Origin: Ammoniphilus oxalaticus | Lineage (GTDB): Bacteria > Bacillota > Bacilli > Aneurinibacillales > RAOX-1 | Length of the DNA stretch: 64,000 bases | Direction: 5' to 3' | Assembly (NCBI RefSeq): GCF_003609605.1 | Contig: NZ_MCHY01000008.1 | Coordinates: forward strand, 868,001 to 932,000 | Shown here: in pieces, positions 40,891-48,471 of the stretch | How positions within the stretch are numbered: position 1 is the first letter of the stretch | How the letters are laid out: every line of letters starts with the position of its first letter | The notes under the pieces: generated by a model | Told to the model about the DNA's origin: nothing | Seen by the model: only the letters and a program-made list of their open reading frames with translations | Database searches by the model: none | Position numbers and translations under genes: made by a program

Positions 40891-42837
40891 TTGGAATGGC
40901 TGAAAAAAAGAGATTGCTCTATCGGCGAAAAGAGATTTGGGCAACTTTATAAAGTATTTGGGAACGACACAATTGAATGTTTAATTAAGACACCTGAGCT
41001 AATAAGACAAATATTGCCCTTTAGTGATGTAAGTTATAGTCTCTATCAAGAATTTAAGGAAGTACAAAAGAAAAACAACTTTGCAGAGCTACTAGCGTAT
41101 GAACTAGGAAAGCCCATGGTGCATTTGGCAGGTGCGATTGCAAAGATTGAACAGGAGCAAAAAAGCAATATTTTTTCAATAATTTGCGATTCCCCATATC
41201 TACTATATAAATATATAGATGTTGATTTAGCGATATATGATGAATTTGCAATTGGAAATTTAAATATAACACCTGAAAATACTATGAGGATTGAACAATG
41301 GGCGCTGGATATATTGGTCAACAATACTAATCAGGGAAATACTGCGATGGATATTCAGGAATTTTATTGTGAAATGGAAATTAAGCTGCAACTTAGTAAA
41401 AAGTTAATAGCTGAAGAAATAACAAAAATGCAATCTCGAGAATTTAAGATTGAAGGCAACTATATTGTTCTTTATAAGGAAAATAAAATTGAAAAAGAAC
41501 TTGCCTACCACGCTCACCGCATTGCAACTAAAAAGTTAGAAATATATCCTTCCAATATCGAGAAGCATTGTAAACCACTCAATACAGAACAAAGAAAGGC
41601 TGTTGAGACTGTATTCAGTGAGAATGGTGCTTTAAGTATTGTAACTGGCAATCCAGGTACTGGAAAGACAACTTTGATTTCCTCGATAGTGAATATTGCG
41701 TCAGAAGCAAATCTTCAAGTGAGGCTTGTTGCATTTACTGGTAGGGCAAGTGAGAAATTAAATGCTGCAACAGGTGCCCCCGCTACCACTATTCATAGTC
41801 TGATTGAGGAAATACGTTCCTATTGTAAAGAAACTGTTCAAGCAGACATCATAGTAATTGATGAAGCTAGCATGATAGACAATATTTTAGCCAATAAGCT
41901 TTTTAGAGTTTTACCAAGTGGTTGTCGTGTAATCATTGTCGGCGACATAAATCAGGTTGAAAGCATAGGAGCAGGAAGCTTTCTAAGGGACATTGTTGAT
42001 AGTAAGAGATTTGTACATACGGTATTAACACGTATACATAGGCAAGCAAGTGATAGCTTGATAAGGATTAATTCAGACCGTTTATTAGTGGGTAAAGAAT
42101 TTATTGAGAGTCCATTTGATTCAGACTTTGCACTAATTGATGCTGACGATGGGAAGATAATTTCCGAACTGGAATATGTTTTTCATGACCTTTGGAGAAA
42201 GGGATATAACCCGTTAACAGATATTCAGATATTAACACTTTTTAGTTCAGAAGAATATCGTTTTGGATGCATTAATGTAAGTCGCCTAATACAGAAATGG
42301 ACTACCAAGCTTAGATGGTCTAGTAATCCCCCACCATTTGGACAAGATTTGGGCATAGGTCTAGGCGATAAAGTTGTTCAAAACGCCAACAACAAAGAAA
42401 AAGGTGTTTTGAACGGAGAGATTGGTTTTGTTGTAGGTATTTGTCCTGAACGTGAAATCCTCACAATAGATTATGGGAATCAAAATGATAAATTTATTAC
42501 TTATAGATTCGATGAATTAAATCAAATCACCTTGGGCAGTTGCTTAACGGTTCATAAAGCCCAAGGTAATGAATACCGTATAGTAATTCTATTGGTACCT
42601 ACGGAAAGCGAGCATCTAATAAGACGTGATGTGATTTACTCCGCTATCACCAGAGCCAAAGAAAAGCTATACATTGTAGGTAATTTAAATACATTGTACA
42701 GAAACCTTTATGAGTTGAAGATAAAAACAAGAACAACATTATTAACAAAATATGTTATGGAGCGATTTCAAAATGAAAATGATGAACCAGAAGAAATTTT
42801 TGGAGATAAAAATACAATTGAATTTTACTGGAATTAA
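40891..42837 (+). CDS. RecD2-like ATP-dependent helicase, N-terminally truncated
   Basis: A 648-residue SF1B helicase. It opens with the helix-hairpin-helix region of RecD2 (RFGQLYKVFGNDTIECLIKT), so the family's N-terminal domain is missing. Helicase motifs: GNPGTGKTTLI (Walker A), VIDEASMID (Walker B), GDINQVESIGAGSFLRDI, and in the C-terminal UvrD_C_2 part TVHKAQGNEYRIVI with YSAITRAKEKLYIVG. It uses ATP to unwind DNA. The frame is open only from 40882, just right of the broken GT2, and TTG 40891 has no good ribosome site; expression is doubtful. Confidence 0.82.
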   Translation: MEWLKKRDCSIGEKRFGQLYKVFGNDTIECLIKTPELIRQILPFSDVSYSLYQEFKEVQKKNNFAELLAYELGKPMVHLAGAIAKIEQEQKSNIFSIICDSPYLLYKYIDVDLAIYDEFAIGNLNITPENTMRIEQWALDILVNNTNQGNTAMDIQEFYCEMEIKLQLSKKLIAEEITKMQSREFKIEGNYIVLYKENKIEKELAYHAHRIATKKLEIYPSNIEKHCKPLNTEQRKAVETVFSENGALSIVTGNPGTGKTTLISSIVNIASEANLQVRLVAFTGRASEKLNAATGAPATTIHSLIEEIRSYCKETVQADIIVIDEASMIDNILANKLFRVLPSGCRVIIVGDINQVESIGAGSFLRDIVDSKRFVHTVLTRIHRQASDSLIRINSDRLLVGKEFIESPFDSDFALIDADDGKIISELEYVFHDLWRKGYNPLTDIQILTLFSSEEYRFGCINVSRLIQKWTTKLRWSSNPPPFGQDLGIGLGDKVVQNANNKEKGVLNGEIGFVVGICPEREILTIDYGNQNDKFITYRFDELNQITLGSCLTVHKAQGNEYRIVILLVPTESEHLIRRDVIYSAITRAKEKLYIVGNLNTLYRNLYELKIKTRTTLLTKYVMERFQNENDEPEEIFGDKNTIEFYWN

Positions 42838-42887
42838 CTTTGTAAATAAAAACTTAGAGACACCTCAAACAAACTTTAATTGTTTTA

Positions 42888-43421
42888 TTGGATTATCTTT
42901 TAGCCCTTGACCCTGCAACGGTCACTGGTTACGCCATTTTTAGGATAAACGGAGAAAATGCGAAGTTAATTGAATACGGTACATGCAAATTAAATGATAA
43001 AAAAGAAAAAGGAATCGAAAAAGCACTTAATATCAAAGTATTATTATCGGATATCTTTGCTCGATTTAACATTTCAATTGTGGCTGGAGAGGACGTAGTA
43101 TTCGTACGTAATTTCGACAGCGCAGTAGACCTTTTAAAGCTACAGGCGGTAATTGAACTCTTCTGTATAGGCAAAGGCGTAAAGTATGCTTACAAAGCAT
43201 TTAAACCACGCAGTTGGAGGGGGAGGGCAAATGGTGTTGGGGCACTTTTGGAAGTGGAGAAGGGAAATGTTAGTCAAACTGTTTGGCATGGCTATATGAA
43301 GAATATTGTCGCTTCTGATATCGATGGAAATGCTGCGGATGCTATTGGGATTGGAATGTGTTACTTATACAGGGAATTGCAGATACCATTTGCAAATATA
43401 ATGTTGAAAGATAATAAATGA
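42888..43421 (+). CDS. RuvC-like Holliday junction nuclease
   Basis: A 177-residue RNase H-fold protein of the phage RuvC-like type. Acidic catalytic residues are Asp in LLALDPATVTGYAI, Glu in VAGEDVVF, and the pair in DIDGNAADAIGIG. It should cut branched DNA intermediates. The start is TTG 42888 without a clear ribosome site, 50 bases after the helicase, so re-initiation is possible. Followed by a terminator. The pairing with a RecD2-like helicase points to a phage- or ICE-type recombination module. Confidence 0.78.
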   Translation: MDYLLALDPATVTGYAIFRINGENAKLIEYGTCKLNDKKEKGIEKALNIKVLLSDIFARFNISIVAGEDVVFVRNFDSAVDLLKLQAVIELFCIGKGVKYAYKAFKPRSWRGRANGVGALLEVEKGNVSQTVWHGYMKNIVASDIDGNAADAIGIGMCYLYRELQIPFANIMLKDNK

Positions 43422-43423
43422 AG

Positions 43424-43456
43424 AGGCTGTGGTGGTGCCATGTCACAGCCTTTTAT
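43424..43456 (+). terminator. intrinsic terminator
   Basis: AGGCTGTG (43424-43431) pairs with CACAGCCT (43444-43451) and is followed by a T-rich tract. Confidence 0.8.
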
Positions 43457-43512
43457 TTTGAAGAAAACCAAACGTCATATAAAATTAATAAAATACAAAC
43501 TTGGAGGTAATT

Positions 43513-43830
43513 ATGAAATTCGTTATCTATACACCAAAAAATATCTTATTGGAAAAGGTCATACAAGTTATCGAAAAGGAAGTCATATACGCATCTTATC
43601 AGGCAACGATTAAAGGGGTTAATTTTACAATTTTATCGAATATCAGGTTAGGAATAATTCGGACAGAGAGTGGCTTTGTAAGGTTAAATTTAGGTGGACG
43701 TTATGATAGAACGAGTTTAAGTAATTTTAACACGGTCAAAATACAGGTAATGGATGCTTTAACAAGGAATCGCATTCCATACATGGAGCGCAATGAGTTC
43801 AGTGAAGTGAGAAGGAGGGAAGTCGTATGA
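43513..43830 (+). CDS. hypothetical mobile-element protein
   Basis: A 105-residue protein starting at ATG 43513, with GGAGGTAATT ahead. Alternating hydrophobic strands (FVIYTPKNILLEKVIQVI, YQATIKGVNFTILSNIRLG) suggest a small alpha/beta fold. It has no recognised domain. It shares its last 4 bases (ATGA) with a 35-codon gene that follows. Confidence 0.6.
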   Translation: MKFVIYTPKNILLEKVIQVIEKEVIYASYQATIKGVNFTILSNIRLGIIRTESGFVRLNLGGRYDRTSLSNFNTVKIQVMDALTRNRIPYMERNEFSEVRRREVV

Positions 43831-43934
43831 ACACGTTAATAACAAATGATATGCATTCCATGCAACTTGCTGTCTTAGTAGAGAAAAAACTATTGACTTT
43901 AAAAATACCATATGCTAGATTGATAGTACTTTAA
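43827..43934 (+). CDS. 35-residue protein, translationally coupled
   Basis: ATG 43827 lies inside the stop of the preceding gene, with GAAGGAGGGAAG as a strong ribosome site. The product is a short peptide with helical character (MHSMQLAVLVEKKLLTL). Function unknown. Confidence 0.5.
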   Translation: MNTLITNDMHSMQLAVLVEKKLLTLKIPYARLIVL

Positions 43935-44052
43935 TTATGAAAGGTGGTTAGTCTAGAAATTAAAAGTCGAACTTAATTTTATTTTAATCGAACCAACTTA
44001 TTCCAATGCCCAGCCAATTGCTTGGCATTGTGACGAAAATCTTTGTGTAATA

Positions 44053-44211
44053 GCAAAAAAAGTAGAATATGCAAAGCCACTTTAGACGTTGCAACCAGCA
44101 CGGAAGCCTTTAAATAGGTATGGTCATCGAACCAGGTTCTAATGTAGGGGCGCTATGCTCGTAATTCCTGTTAGGTTGCAATTAGGAAGCTACTTTGCAC
44201 TTCTATTTTGC
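44053..44211 (+). ncRNA. candidate structured RNA with long-range closing stems
   Basis: Four collinear pairings enclose one region of the mobile segment: GCAAAA 44053-44058 with TTTTGC 44206-44211; TAGAA 44063-44067 with TTCTA 44201-44205; GCAAAG 44071-44076 with CTTTGC 44193-44198; and TTGCAACC 44089-44096 with GGTTGCAA 44174-44181. Inside are TGGT/ACCA and GGAA/TTCC arms. The region codes for nothing evident. I could not match it to a known RNA class. It could also be one arm of a DNA recombination or replication site. Confidence 0.5.
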
Positions 44212-44385
44212 TTTAAACACATCAGATTTATTTTGAATTGAATAGTGTAATGATTACTTTTTCCCTTTATAAGGGACAAGTATGTAAACTTTGATGTTTC
44301 CTATCCACGGGATAGGTGTGTCAACTTACACTAAAGCAGTTCAGCGTCGCAGGTATTGGAATAGTTTGGTTCTTTTTTGTGCCAT

Positions 44386-44420
44386 AGGGATTCCATTACG
44401 ACAAAATGGAATCCCTTTTT
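44386..44420 (+). terminator. intrinsic terminator
   Basis: AGGGATTCCATT (44386-44397) pairs with AATGGAATCCCT (44405-44416), followed by TTTT. It ends whatever is transcribed from the non-coding stretch after 43934; smaller hairpins CCCTTTATAAGGG and CCTATCCACGGGATAGG precede it. Confidence 0.8.
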
Positions 44421-44573
44421 GTCGTTCCTTGTACATTGATAACTTCATAATGAACGAAACAATACAATGTGCCCTTTTCGGAAGGGGTATTGGGCGAAAG
44501 CGCAAAATAGCATAACACCTATTCACATAGGTGCCGCATTGTAATGCAATTAAAAAATTTGGAGGTAAATAAC

Positions 44574-44900
44574 ATGAAACAATTATCGTACAATATTATT
44601 AGCAAAGAAGAACAAACGGTAGGAGAAAATATAAATCTCATAAATGTTGATTTCACTGTTGAAGTGGAGAGTCAATTATTAGCGGTTAGCAATCACCCCA
44701 TATACTTTACGGTTGTTTATTATGTCAATAAGATTTCAAATGAAATTGACCATGTTGAATACGTTGGAACAAGTTCTGCCAACTGGGAAGCTTTTATCGT
44801 AGAAATCCCCGATGAAGAATACCTAATGATAGATAAAATTATGTTTCATATTTGCGAGCAAATAGACAAGTTGGAACTAGCAAAAGTATTCCATTCATAA
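44574..44900 (+). CDS. hypothetical mobile-element protein
   Basis: A 108-residue acidic protein with ATG 44574 after TTGGAGGTAAATAAC. Strands VDFTVEVESQLLAVSN and PIYFTVVYYVNKIS followed by a C-terminal helix suggest a small alpha/beta protein resembling phage SecB-like or immunity proteins, though no family is recognised. Confidence 0.6.
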   Translation: MKQLSYNIISKEEQTVGENINLINVDFTVEVESQLLAVSNHPIYFTVVYYVNKISNEIDHVEYVGTSSANWEAFIVEIPDEEYLMIDKIMFHICEQIDKLELAKVFHS

Positions 44901-44969
44901 AATAGGGGTTGGGGTATTTATGTTTGAAGTTGCCCCTGTATCTTATTCCATTTCACGGAGGTAATTTTA

Positions 44970-45350
44970 ATGTGGAAAAATGAAGGTCATATGAAAATAA
45001 ATTTATACGGTTACAAATGTAATAATGGGCAAGCGCTAATTGAAAAAGAAGAAGCAAAAGTAGTACGCAAGATTTTCCAGCTAAGAAGTGAAGGTATGGA
45101 ATATAGCTTAATTTCAAGACATTTGAATGAATCAGGATACATTATGGACAGAGGAAGGGCATTTACTGCACAAAGGGTTTCAATAATATTGCAAAACGTA
45201 TTTTACGTAGGATTTGTTGAATTTGCTGATATTAAGACAAAAGAATTTCAACTAGTCAAAGGAACGCATTTGCCAATTATTACAAAGGATATATGGAATG
45301 AAGTGCAGAAAGTGGAGCACAAGCAAAAGCTGCAGAATAAGGATAATTAA
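44970..45350 (+). CDS. stand-alone Recombinase domain (PF07508-like) protein without catalytic domain
   Basis: A 126-residue protein that matches only the DNA-binding 'Recombinase' domain of large serine recombinases: YGYKCNNGQALIEKEEAKVV, RKIFQLRSEGMEYSLISRHL, then the G-x-x-x-x-R-G-R-A-F-T-A-Q-R-V-S-I-I-L-Q-N and YVGFVEFADI segment. There is no resolvase domain with its catalytic serine and no zinc ribbon. ATG 44970 has CACGGAGGTAA, so it is a complete gene and not a remnant. It sits 240 bases before the full recombinase and may compete for, or modulate, attachment-site binding. Confidence 0.75.
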   Translation: MWKNEGHMKINLYGYKCNNGQALIEKEEAKVVRKIFQLRSEGMEYSLISRHLNESGYIMDRGRAFTAQRVSIILQNVFYVGFVEFADIKTKEFQLVKGTHLPIITKDIWNEVQKVEHKQKLQNKDN

Positions 45351-45357
45351 TTGAAAT

Positions 45358-45395
45358 GAAATGCTTGGGCTAATTTATTCAAGTTCAAGCATTTC
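45358..45395 (+). terminator. possible terminator hairpin
   Basis: GAAATGCTTG (45358-45367) pairs with CAAGCATTTC (45386-45395) across an 18-base loop; only a weak T-tract follows. Confidence 0.45.
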
Positions 45396-45424
45396 TAAAA
45401 TACATAGTAAGGGAACGATTGGAC

Positions 45425-45541
45425 ATGAGTAACAAAACAATAATAAAACCAACAGAAGAAGAAATTAAAAAGCAGGAATTACTTGAGACTTTAGTTAAAA
45501 TGATTAGTGAGTATTCGAAAAGTAAATCAAAAAAAGCTTAG
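45425..45541 (+). CDS. 38-residue charged protein before the recombinase
   Basis: ATG 45425 opens a short reading frame with AAGGGAACG upstream. The product is a Lys/Glu-rich helix (PTEEEIKKQELLETLVKMI) with a basic end. Its stop codon lies in the left arm of the terminator at 45533-45562. It could act as a leader or a small regulator of the recombinase. Confidence 0.45.
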   Translation: MSNKTIIKPTEEEIKKQELLETLVKMISEYSKSKSKKA

Positions 45542-45562
45542 GATTCACGTCCTAAGCTTTTT
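45533..45562 (+). terminator. terminator between small ORF and recombinase
   Basis: AAAAGCTTAGGA (about 45533-45544) pairs with TCCTAAGCTTTT (45551-45562), loop TTCACG, T-run after. It lies 28 bases before the recombinase start, so recombinase expression depends on read-through or on a promoter hidden in the gap. Confidence 0.8.
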
Positions 45563-45589
45563 CACTACAAAATTATGGAGGAATTAAAT

Positions 45590-47233
45590 ATGAGTACAAA
45601 TTTAATTAAATGTTGTGGGTATGTTAGAGTGAGCACGGAAGAGCAATTGGAAGGTTACTCTCTTGAATTTCAAGCAGACGAGATAAGAAAATATGCAAGC
45701 TTAAACGGATATGAAATAGTGGATATATATGAGGAGCGGGGAGAATCAGCGAAAAATTTAAACCGTACCCAATTCCAAAGAATGGTGAAAGATTTATATG
45801 AGAATAAATTTGAAGTAATATTAGCTTGGAAAGTTGATAGAATCAGCCGAGATGTTGTTGATTTAATGCAATTAATAAAAGAACTAAACGGGAAAGATAA
45901 AAAGCTTGTAATTACCTCCACAAATTCAGATTCTACAAAAGAGAATGATGACATTGTGTTTCTTTTACAGGGGTACTTTTCTGAATTGGAAAGAAAAAAG
46001 ATACTTGAAAGAACAAGTTTGGGTATGAAAAAGAGGGCCTTAGAAGGGTATCGTAATGGCGGTAAAGTTTTTGGTTACGATATGGTTAACAAACATTTGG
46101 TTGTAAATGAAGATGAAAGTAAGATAGTCCAAGAGATATTTGAACTAAGAGCTCTTGGAAAAGGATATAAATATATTGCCCTACAATTGAATGCAAGAGG
46201 AATTAAAACAAAAAGGAACAACTCCTTTTCTATAGCTGGAATAAAGGGAATCCTGAATAATGTGATATATATAGGTCTAATAAAATATGGAGAGTATGTT
46301 AATTGGAATGAAAAGAGAAGGGCAGGAAGAGCAGAGCCTGAGATTGTAATAGGCCAGCATAAAAAGATTATTTCACAGGAGTTATGGGATAATGTACAAG
46401 AGATAAATAAAAAGTATAGAGAAAAAAGGTTAGTGAATAGAACTGTGAAAGGGGAATTACTGCTTACTGGTGTCCTTAGGTGCCCTGTTTGTAATTACGG
46501 TACTGTTATGCATAAAAGTAAAGGGCACTTCTATTATATGTGTGGACAATATCACAATAAAGGAATTACAGTATGCAGAAGTAATCTTGTTAAAAGGGAC
46601 TTTATAGAAAAACACGTTGAAAATGTGGTACTACAAATAATTAATAATGAGGAAATAATACAAGAAATGATTGAGTATCACGAAAAAACTAGTAATGCAA
46701 ATACTGATTTAGCTGAGAGTCAATTGAAAAGTATTATAAATAAAATTGAACTTACAAATAAGAGACTTACAAAACTTGAAGAAGAATATCTAAATGATTT
46801 ATTGAATGACTACGCTAGGGAACGTAATAATAAGCTAGCTGAAAAAGTTTCTAAAGAACTTCAAGAACTAGAGATTAACAAAGGATTTTTAGAGGAAGAG
46901 ATAGCTGAAAAGGAAAATAAGCAAATTAATGAAAAAGGAATAAGAGAAGCCTTTAAAGACTTTGAATCAGTTTATTTCTCGGCGGATAGGTTGTTAAAGA
47001 AATCGTTATTAAGGGCACTGATAAAAAGGATTGAAGTCTCAAAGGACAGAAAAAGACTTGAATCTATAGAGTTTTGGTTTTTTCCTGACTATCGTTTGCC
47101 ATTAGGTGAGTTAAGGCGAAGGTCAGTTTATTCTCAACGGATCGTTAAAACAATTGAAGGTAGGCGACGTTGTAACGATTCCCGCGGGCAGCGCGCATAC
47201 GATTCGGGCTACAACAGAGCTGGAATTTATTGA
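45590..47233 (+). CDS. large serine recombinase
   Basis: A 547-residue site-specific integrase/excisionase (SpoIVCA/SprA type). The catalytic resolvase domain has GYVRVSTEEQLEGYSLEFQ (Ser nucleophile), RTQFQRM and WKVDRISRDVVDLMQ. The Recombinase domain has IFELRALGKGYKYIALQL. The zinc ribbon has RCPVCNYGTVMH with later YYMCGQY and TVC. A coiled coil spans about residues 370-450. ATG 45590 has ATGGAGGAATT. The last 20 or so codons (after GELRRRSVYSQR) run into foreign cupin DNA in another frame, so the natural end is altered. Confidence 0.88.
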   Translation: MSTNLIKCCGYVRVSTEEQLEGYSLEFQADEIRKYASLNGYEIVDIYEERGESAKNLNRTQFQRMVKDLYENKFEVILAWKVDRISRDVVDLMQLIKELNGKDKKLVITSTNSDSTKENDDIVFLLQGYFSELERKKILERTSLGMKKRALEGYRNGGKVFGYDMVNKHLVVNEDESKIVQEIFELRALGKGYKYIALQLNARGIKTKRNNSFSIAGIKGILNNVIYIGLIKYGEYVNWNEKRRAGRAEPEIVIGQHKKIISQELWDNVQEINKKYREKRLVNRTVKGELLLTGVLRCPVCNYGTVMHKSKGHFYYMCGQYHNKGITVCRSNLVKRDFIEKHVENVVLQIINNEEIIQEMIEYHEKTSNANTDLAESQLKSIINKIELTNKRLTKLEEEYLNDLLNDYARERNNKLAEKVSKELQELEINKGFLEEEIAEKENKQINEKGIREAFKDFESVYFSADRLLKKSLLRALIKRIEVSKDRKRLESIEFWFFPDYRLPLGELRRRSVYSQRIVKTIEGRRRCNDSRGQRAYDSGYNRAGIY

Positions 47234-47327
47234 AGTTCAGTTGGGCAGAAAACTAATTGAAGAAGATATTGTCCGCATCCATACGGAGTGGGATCAGATA
47301 TTAAAACAGATAAAAGAGAACAAATAA
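47148..47327 (+). pseudogene. cupin (mannose-6-phosphate isomerase-like) C-terminal fragment
   Basis: In the +1 frame relative to the recombinase end, the sequence reads KVGDVVTIPAGSAHTI, then TELEFIEVQLGRKLIEEDIV up to TAA 47325. This is the C-terminal half of a sugar-phosphate isomerase-type cupin as found in polysaccharide clusters. The N-terminal half is absent. It marks the right boundary of the mobile segment and shows that at least one flanking gene was lost. Confidence 0.7.
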
Positions 47328-47436
47328 GCATGAAAAAGAAGAATCGCACAAGCTTCATAAATCGCATAATTTCTAATGAAGGGGTTGAAAGTTGGTTTTG
47401 GGCTAGAGTTCCCCAGGATGATGTTGTGAAAAGACT

Positions 47437-47575
47437 TGCCTTACGCGCGAGTTGATCTATTTGATGCTGCGGAGTGTGTCTATTTTGCCGTTTGGGTAGG
47501 ATTATAACTAGATTTGGCTAAGTATGTATGAACATGTAAAAGCGCTTCTTGGTGTGGTTGCTAAGGGGCGCTTTT
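47437..47575 (+). pseudogene. decayed 3' end of a second tupA-like gene
   Basis: GTTGATCTATTTGATGCTGC at 47452 is identical to the segment near 38905 of the TupA-like gene. The following GTGTCTATTTT and the AAGTATGTATGA end also match, but the middle is deleted and frameshifted. A terminator-like hairpin (AAGCGC/GCGCTTTTTCTATT) follows, as it does after the intact gene. This is a remnant of a duplicated tupA. Confidence 0.75.
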
Positions 47576-47700
47576 TCTATTGAATCTTTAAGTTACCGTC
47601 AAACTTTGCGCCTGCCAAACCATTTCTTTCTTTGGGATCATCATCCTCTATTAATAGCCTGTTTTCATATGTGATAGGTAATTAAACAATCAGTGTGATG

Positions 47701-47740
47701 CTCCTTTCAATAGAAATAAGAGTAAGTCTATTGAAAGGAG
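47701..47740 (+). promoter_or_regulatory. hairpin sequestering the ribosome binding site
   Basis: CTCCTTTCAATAGA (47701-47714) and TCTATTGAAAGGAG (47727-47740) are perfect inverted copies around a 12-base loop. AAAGGAG, the ribosome site for ATG 47750, lies in the right arm. In the folded RNA the site would be blocked. Confidence 0.6.
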
Positions 47741-47749
47741 TCAAAGTAT

Positions 47750-48247
47750 ATGAGAAATCAATGCAAGGAAAAAGGTAAAAGCTATTCAAAGGAATTAGAC
47801 AAACGATATCCTGAGCTTAAATGTTATATCTATTGGCAAAGGAAACAGTTAGAGAGGGCATTTGAGAGGGAGATTAGGAGGGAGCGTCAAAGATTACTTT
47901 GGTATTTTGGAAGAATGTTGCGCTATCAAACTTATGATCTAGAGAATCGAATGTATGATCTGGAGAATCGATTAAGAAAACAGGCGCGAAGAGAGTTGCA
48001 AAATGAGTTGTATTCAGCGCGCTATGCCGAATGGTTAAAAGAGGTCCTACAAGCCGAGCGTGGGCAAGGTGATTTCAAAGAAATTGCTCAACGATTTCTA
48101 AATGAGGATGTTGAAGTGCTTACACATGCGGGAGCCCTCTATGGAACAATAACGGATGTGGAAGACGGTTATCTTGTCTTGCGTGAAACGGAGTCAACGA
48201 TTGTAATCGTTCCCTTTGGAAATGTGACCTCTATTCGACCGCAATAA
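47750..48247 (+). CDS. coiled-coil protein with DUF2642-like C-terminal domain
   Basis: A 165-residue protein. The first 100 residues are a charged Arg/Glu-rich coiled coil including a duplicated Y-D-L-E-N-R heptad. The last 55 residues (VEVLTHAGALYGTITDVEDG and VIVPFGNVTSI) form a small beta-barrel like the next gene product and DUF2642/YuzF proteins. AAAGGAG precedes ATG 47750 but lies in a hairpin. Such proteins are found in spore coats; here it heads a polysaccharide operon. Confidence 0.7.
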   Translation: MRNQCKEKGKSYSKELDKRYPELKCYIYWQRKQLERAFEREIRRERQRLLWYFGRMLRYQTYDLENRMYDLENRLRKQARRELQNELYSARYAEWLKEVLQAERGQGDFKEIAQRFLNEDVEVLTHAGALYGTITDVEDGYLVLRETESTIVIVPFGNVTSIRPQ

Positions 48248-48273
48248 AATTTTGAATAGAAAGGAGTAGTATT

Positions 48274-48471
48274 ATGTTTATTGATGAATTGAGAAGGCAT
48301 ATAAACAGTCAGATCCAAGTTGCCACACCTGGTCAGGTTTTAGCGGGAGTTTTAGCGGCAGTTAATGCAGAAGTGATCACACTAAGGACATCTACTTTTC
48401 CGGGGTATGACGGAGCGGAGGACGTAATGATCCGGATCGAAAACATTGGCTACGTCAGAGTGTTCGAGTGA
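48274..48471 (+). CDS. DUF2642/YuzF-like small beta-barrel protein
   Basis: A 65-residue protein: LRRHINSQIQVATPGQVLAG then VITLRTSTFPGY and MIRIENIGYVRVFE, an LSm-like barrel similar to the end of the upstream protein. ATG 48274 has GAAAGGAGTAG. Its stop overlaps the GTG of the following glycosyltransferase (GTGA), so they are coupled. Confidence 0.7.
   Translation: MFIDELRRHINSQIQVATPGQVLAGVLAAVNAEVITLRTSTFPGYDGAEDVMIRIENIGYVRVFE

Larger units (their letters stand above)
40880..47150. mobile_element. AT-rich mobile segment with large serine recombinase
   Basis: All genes point right and are clearly richer in A and T than both flanks: helicase, RuvC-like nuclease, three small proteins, a long-range paired RNA, a stand-alone Recombinase domain protein and a serine recombinase. 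The left edge cuts a GT2 gene near 40879 and the right edge joins a cupin fragment near 47110-47150. The helicase lacks its N-terminus, so the left end is probably a deletion junction rather than an intact attachment site. I found no clear direct repeat at the ends. Confidence 0.65.

Noticed and set aside
44970-45350. Reading the short Recombinase-domain gene as a broken recombinase
   Set aside because: It has its own strong ribosome site, start and stop, with no resolvase remnants upstream; an independent gene is the better reading.
40628-47575. Clean skin-like insertion that would restore one gene on excision
   Set aside because: The left half is a glycosyltransferase and the right half a cupin, and no shared core sequence was found at the edges, so simple excision would not rebuild a known gene. 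Kept only as an analogy.
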